The notes beneath the pieces were generated by a model. That model saw only the letters and a program-made list of their open reading frames with translations. It searched no databases and was not told where the DNA came from. Below, one piece after another: positions 6,671-9,368 of a stretch of 9,368 nt of DNA; position 1 is the first letter of the stretch; each line of letters begins with the position of its first letter. Source of the stretch: Actinomycetes bacterium (lineage in GTDB: Bacteria > Actinomycetota > Acidimicrobiia > Acidimicrobiales > RAAP-2); contig JAKABC010000059.1 in the NCBI GenBank assembly GCA_021802025.1, positions 1-9,368 on the forward strand, given 5' to 3'. The translations under genes and the position numbers were made by a program.

Positions 6671-8172
6671 CCGCGAGCCCCGCCGGGCGGGCCTCGTCAG
6701 CGCCCCTCATGGGGCGCGAGGCCGAGCCCACCCTCTTTGAGATCTCGGTGCCCGGGCGACGCGCCTACCAGCTGCGCACGACCGACGTGCCGGCCCGCCC
6801 CCTCACCGAGCTGGTGCCGGCGGCCCACCTGGCCGAGGCGCCCGTTCCCATCGCCGAGGTCTCCGAACGCGACCTCGTGGCCCACGTGACCCGGTTGAGC
6901 CACCGGCAGTTCTCGGTGGACCTCGGGATGTACCCGCTGGGCTCGTGCACCATGAAGTACAACCCCAAGTTCTGCGACGCGGTGGCGGCCGACCCGGGCC
7001 TGGCGAGCGTGCACCCCGCCGCCCCGGCCGCCCTCACCCAGGGGTGGCTCCAGATCCTGGTGGAGCTCGAAGAGCGGCTCTGTGCGGTCACCGGCATGGC
7101 CGCGGCCACCCTGCAGCCGGCGGCCGGAGCGGCCGGCGAGCTGACGGGTCTCTTGCTCATGCGCGCCTATCACGAGAGCCGCGGGGACGTGCGTCGACGG
7201 GTCATCATCCCCGACTCGGCCCACGGCACCAACCCCGCCTCGGTCACCCTCGGCGGCTACGAGGTCACGACCGTCCCCTCCAACGACCGGGGCCTGGTGG
7301 ACCTCGAGGCGCTGCGCGGCGTGCTCGGACCCGACGTGGCGGGCATCATGCTCACCAACCCCAACACGCTCGGGCTCTTCGAAGAGGAGATCGTCGAGAT
7401 CGCCGCCGCCGTCCACGAGGTCGGCGGGCTCCTCTACTACGACGGCGCGAACCTCAACGCCATCTTGGGGGTCGTGCGCCCGGGCGACATGGGCTTTGAC
7501 ATCGTGCACATGAACCTGCACAAGACCTTCGCCACCCCCCACGGCGGCGGGGGCCCGGGGGCCGGACCGGTCGCGGTCGCCGCGCACCTGGTCGACTTCC
7601 TGCCCGGACCGCGCGCCGTGCGCGAGGGCGCGGGCTACGCCTGGGCGACGCCCGCGCGCTCGATCGGCCGGGTCCACGGCTGGCACGGCAACGCCCTGGT
7701 GCTCGCCCGGGCCCTCGCCTACATCCACGTCCACGGGGCCGAGGGCCTGACCCGGGTGGCCCAGCACGCGGTGCTCAACGCCAACTGGCTGCGCCGGCGC
7801 CTGGCCGCGATCCTGCCGGCGGCCCACGATCGCGCCTGCATGCACGAGTGCACGCTGCGCGCGACGCCGCTCAAGGACGCCTACGGCGTGCGGGCCCTCG
7901 ACGTCGCCAAGGCCCTGCTCGAGGAGGGCTTCCACGCGCCCACCGTCTACTTCCCGCTCATCGTGGACGAGGCCCTCATGTTCGAGCCGACCGAGACCGA
8001 GAGCCCCCAGACCCTCGAGGCCCTGGCCCAGGCGATCGAGCGCATCGCCGAGCGCGCGGCGAGCGACCCCGAGGGGCTGCACCGCGCGCCCCAGACGACC
8101 CCGGTCGCGCGCGTCGACGAGGCGCGCGCCGCGCGCCACCTCGTGGCGACGGCCGACGCGGCCCGTCCCTAG
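6667..8172 (+). CDS. gcvPB: Glycine dehydrogenase (decarboxylating) subunit 2
   Basis: The beta half of P protein carries the PLP cofactor. The GTG at 6667 overlaps the gcvPA TGA by four bases and follows AGAGGAG at seven bases. An ATG at 6709 (residue 15) is the alternative start, but spacing and overlap favour the GTG. The product is 501 residues, a little longer than the usual 480-490 because of a short Ala/Pro/Ser-rich N-terminus. Motifs are 'DLGMYPLGSCTMKYNPK', 'GAAGELTGLL', 'IPDSAHGTNPAS', 'LTNPNTLGLFE', 'YYDGANLNAILG' and 'HMNLHKTFATPHGGGGPG', with Lys286 as the expected Schiff-base Lys for PLP. The C-terminal 'FHAPTVYFPLIVDEALMFEPTE' region (longer than one motif, near 7930-7998) and 'HTTPV'-like 'QTTPVARVDE' are typical. 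It is the last gene of the coupled unit; gcvH does not follow. Confidence 0.96.
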   Translation: MTASPAGRASSAPLMGREAEPTLFEISVPGRRAYQLRTTDVPARPLTELVPAAHLAEAPVPIAEVSERDLVAHVTRLSHRQFSVDLGMYPLGSCTMKYNPKFCDAVAADPGLASVHPAAPAALTQGWLQILVELEERLCAVTGMAAATLQPAAGAAGELTGLLLMRAYHESRGDVRRRVIIPDSAHGTNPASVTLGGYEVTTVPSNDRGLVDLEALRGVLGPDVAGIMLTNPNTLGLFEEEIVEIAAAVHEVGGLLYYDGANLNAILGVVRPGDMGFDIVHMNLHKTFATPHGGGGPGAGPVAVAAHLVDFLPGPRAVREGAGYAWATPARSIGRVHGWHGNALVLARALAYIHVHGAEGLTRVAQHAVLNANWLRRRLAAILPAAHDRACMHECTLRATPLKDAYGVRALDVAKALLEEGFHAPTVYFPLIVDEALMFEPTETESPQTLEALAQAIERIAERAASDPEGLHRAPQTTPVARVDEARAARHLVATADAARP

Positions 8173-8195
8173 GGGCCGCGCCGCCCCGCGGGGCG
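8172..8195 (+). terminator. GC-rich hairpin after gcvPB, possible terminator
   Basis: Directly at the gcvPB stop, GGGGC (8172-8176) can pair with GCCCC (8183-8187). The overlapping 14-base palindrome CGCCCCGCGGGGCG (8182-8195) offers a competing stem. There is no U-run, so a classic intrinsic terminator is not shown, but U-less hairpins are common at 3' ends in actinobacteria. It separates the gcv operon from a gene with its own promoter. Confidence 0.3.
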
Positions 8196-8223
8196 ACCCC
8201 ACACCGCCGAGGGCGGCCGGTGG

Positions 8224-8229
8224 TACGTT
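8224..8229 (+). promoter_or_regulatory. Likely -10 box for the exported protein gene
   Basis: TACGTT fits TANNNT and lies in the 80-base gap after gcvPB. Initiation about seven bases downstream would give a leader of roughly 17 bases containing AAGGGGG (8241-8247), five bases before the GTG at 8253. No clear -35 is seen near 8201-8206. The box argues against the in-frame GTG at 8220 as start, because that codon would be upstream of the transcript. Confidence 0.4.
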
Positions 8230-8252
8230 TCGACTCGACGAAGGGGGTCGTC

Positions 8253-9305
8253 GTGGGTCGTGGTGGGGGCCGTTTCGCGCGGTTCGCAGTGATCGCGGCG
8301 GCGCTCGCGCTCGCCGGGGGCGTCCTCGTCGCCGGGTCGCCGGCCGAGGCGAAGTTGGCCCCGATACACGTCGGCTCGGTGTCGACGATCGTGGCGCGCG
8401 CCGACGCCCTCAACAACGAGGCCAACGCCACCTTGAACTACGCCGAGCAGGCGGCCCACGAGGCGGGCACGGCGCTCGTGATCGATGACGCGGCCTTCCG
8501 CGTGGCCAAGCTGGCCGGCGAACGGACGCTTGAGGGCGCCCACTACGTGCCCTTCAAAGACCGCCTGGTCTCGTCCTCGGTGCCGGCGCAGTACGCCTAC
8601 CCGGTGCGCATCGCCGCCTACGGGGTCGAGACGCTGGCGAGTGGGGCGCCGGACCCGCAGAAGGGCTGTGCGGGCAGCGGCGACTACTACGTCTTCTCCC
8701 GGGCCAGCGCCGCGAGCCCGTGGCGCGCGACGCTCGAGCCCTTCGTCGCACGGATCTCCGCGCTGCCGGCCTTCGCCAGCCACCACGGCCACGGGGACTT
8801 CGCCGGCTCGAGTGGCCTGTCGATACCCGTGAGCGCGATGGGCTCGGCGCTCGTGCGCGCCCTCGAGGGCCGGGCCGCGACCGGCGCCGGGAACGCCCTG
8901 GTGCCGGCGATCGACTACGCCAACAGCAACAGCTGTGCCCACCCCGTCTTCTGGGACCCCCGATTGTTTACCGGGGCGCGCAACGGGCTCGCGTTCACCT
9001 CCCGAATCGGCGCGGTGACGCCCTCGGACGCCGTCGGCTTCGCCACGGTGGGCGGGGGAGCGCTGGTCGCCCTCACGATCCGTGAGCAGTACACCGAGCG
9101 GCCCCAAGTTTCCGGCGACTACGTCCAGTGGAACCACGGGAGCTTCACCCCCTGGGACCTCTTGGCGGTGGGCCACTACTCGTCGGTGACGGTCGTCGTG
9201 GACCAACAGGTCCTCGTCCTCGACCCACCGGCCGCCGGCGGACCGGCGCACGTGGTCGGCGCCTACGACGGGGTGGTGAGCGTCACCGGAACCCCCGTCG
9301 GCTGA
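8253..9305 (+). CDS. Exported protein of unknown function
   Basis: The GTG at 8253 follows AAGGGGG at five bases, while the in-frame GTG at 8220 lies ahead of the likely -10 box. The 350-residue product begins with a Sec-type signal peptide: a basic n-region (Arg3, Arg7, Arg10), a hydrophobic core at about 12-27, and 'SPAEA' with likely cleavage after Ala33. No lipobox Cys is present. The mature protein starts with a segment containing 'ADALNNEANATLNYAEQAAHE', positioned near 8401-8463. From memory this resembles secreted actinobacterial proteins of unknown function that share an 'NN-x-AN' element, followed by 'HYVPF', 'YPVRIAAYG' and 'YYVFSRASAASPWRATLEP'. Cys139 and Cys228 are the only cysteines and may pair. 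There are no catalytic motifs I can name. A cell-surface or extracytoplasmic binding role is possible but not shown. It appears to be transcribed separately from the gcv operon. Confidence 0.82.
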   Translation: MGRGGGRFARFAVIAAALALAGGVLVAGSPAEAKLAPIHVGSVSTIVARADALNNEANATLNYAEQAAHEAGTALVIDDAAFRVAKLAGERTLEGAHYVPFKDRLVSSSVPAQYAYPVRIAAYGVETLASGAPDPQKGCAGSGDYYVFSRASAASPWRATLEPFVARISALPAFASHHGHGDFAGSSGLSIPVSAMGSALVRALEGRAATGAGNALVPAIDYANSNSCAHPVFWDPRLFTGARNGLAFTSRIGAVTPSDAVGFATVGGGALVALTIREQYTERPQVSGDYVQWNHGSFTPWDLLAVGHYSSVTVVVDQQVLVLDPPAAGGPAHVVGAYDGVVSVTGTPVG

Positions 9306-9312
9306 GCCACCG

Positions 9313-9326
9313 GGCGCCCGGGCGCC
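9313..9326 (+). terminator. GC palindrome after the exported-protein gene, possible terminator
   Basis: GGCGCCCGGGCGCC is a perfect 14-base palindrome beginning seven bases after the TGA at 9303-9305. As RNA it could form a short strong stem, but it has no natural loop and no following U-run. Its position is what supports a transcription-ending role. The remaining bases to 9368 hold no supported gene. Confidence 0.3.
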
Positions 9327-9368
9327 GGCCCCAGGACGTGTCTCGAGTCCGCCTAGCGCGTCGGGTCG

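Noticed and set aside
4401..7500. Recurrent TTTGAC where Phe precedes Asp, despite TTC preference
   Set aside because: TTCGAC also occurs (for example near 4449 and 6396), so there is no consistent avoidance to explain.
6697..8202. Minus-strand open frame of 501 codons antisense to gcvPB
   Set aside because: A mirror of strong codon bias in gcvPB; no recognisable motif and no ribosome-binding site.
9336..9368. Possible end of a convergent minus-strand gene (stop TAG at 9355-9353)
   Set aside because: Only a few codons would be visible before the window edge, with nothing to support a coding frame.

Overview
The window is very GC-rich, bacterial and almost fully coding. Starts are often GTG, genes commonly overlap by 1 or 4 bases, and the proteins (ThiG, ThiD, an Rv1830-like MerR regulator, a split GcvP) look actinobacterial. 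The split gcvPA/gcvPB, rather than the single-chain GcvP of mycobacteria and streptomycetes, suggests a deeper-branching actinomycete such as Acidimicrobiia or a relative. That placement is inference. No mobile element, CRISPR array, tRNA or rRNA was seen.

Layout. (1) 2-1153 (+): the C-terminal 383 residues of a polytopic membrane protein resembling GT-C/GT87 glycosyltransferases, cut by the window edge. (2) 1150-1719 (-): a single-pass membrane-anchored protein of unknown function. It is translationally coupled to thiD upstream of it and converges on gene 1, with overlapping stop codons. (3) 1716-2525 (-): thiD, HMP/HMP-P kinase. (4) 2569-3348 (+): thiG, thiazole synthase, divergent from thiD across only 43 bases. 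(5) 3410-8172 (+): a five-gene unit of MerR-type regulator, small PD-(D/E)XK-like protein, gcvT, gcvPA and gcvPB. Successive genes overlap by 4, 1, 1 and 4 bases, so this is very probably one translationally coupled operon. (6) 8253-9305 (+): an exported protein of unknown function with its own likely promoter.

How they work together. ThiD supplies the pyrimidine half and ThiG the thiazole half of thiamin. GcvPA/GcvPB decarboxylate glycine onto the lipoyl arm of GcvH, and GcvT passes the one-carbon unit to tetrahydrofolate. GcvH, the dihydrolipoyl dehydrogenase, ThiS and the dehydroglycine-producing enzyme are not in the window. The gcv operon is headed by its own regulator. A perfect 16-base inverted repeat lies on a well-spaced sigma70-type promoter just upstream, so autoregulation and control of glycine cleavage by the MerR protein is the simplest reading.

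Most worth following up: the regulator plus nuclease-fold protein built into a glycine-cleavage operon, the operator-like repeat, the very short thiD/thiG divergent region with two apparently leaderless promoters, and the uncharacterised thiD-coupled membrane protein.
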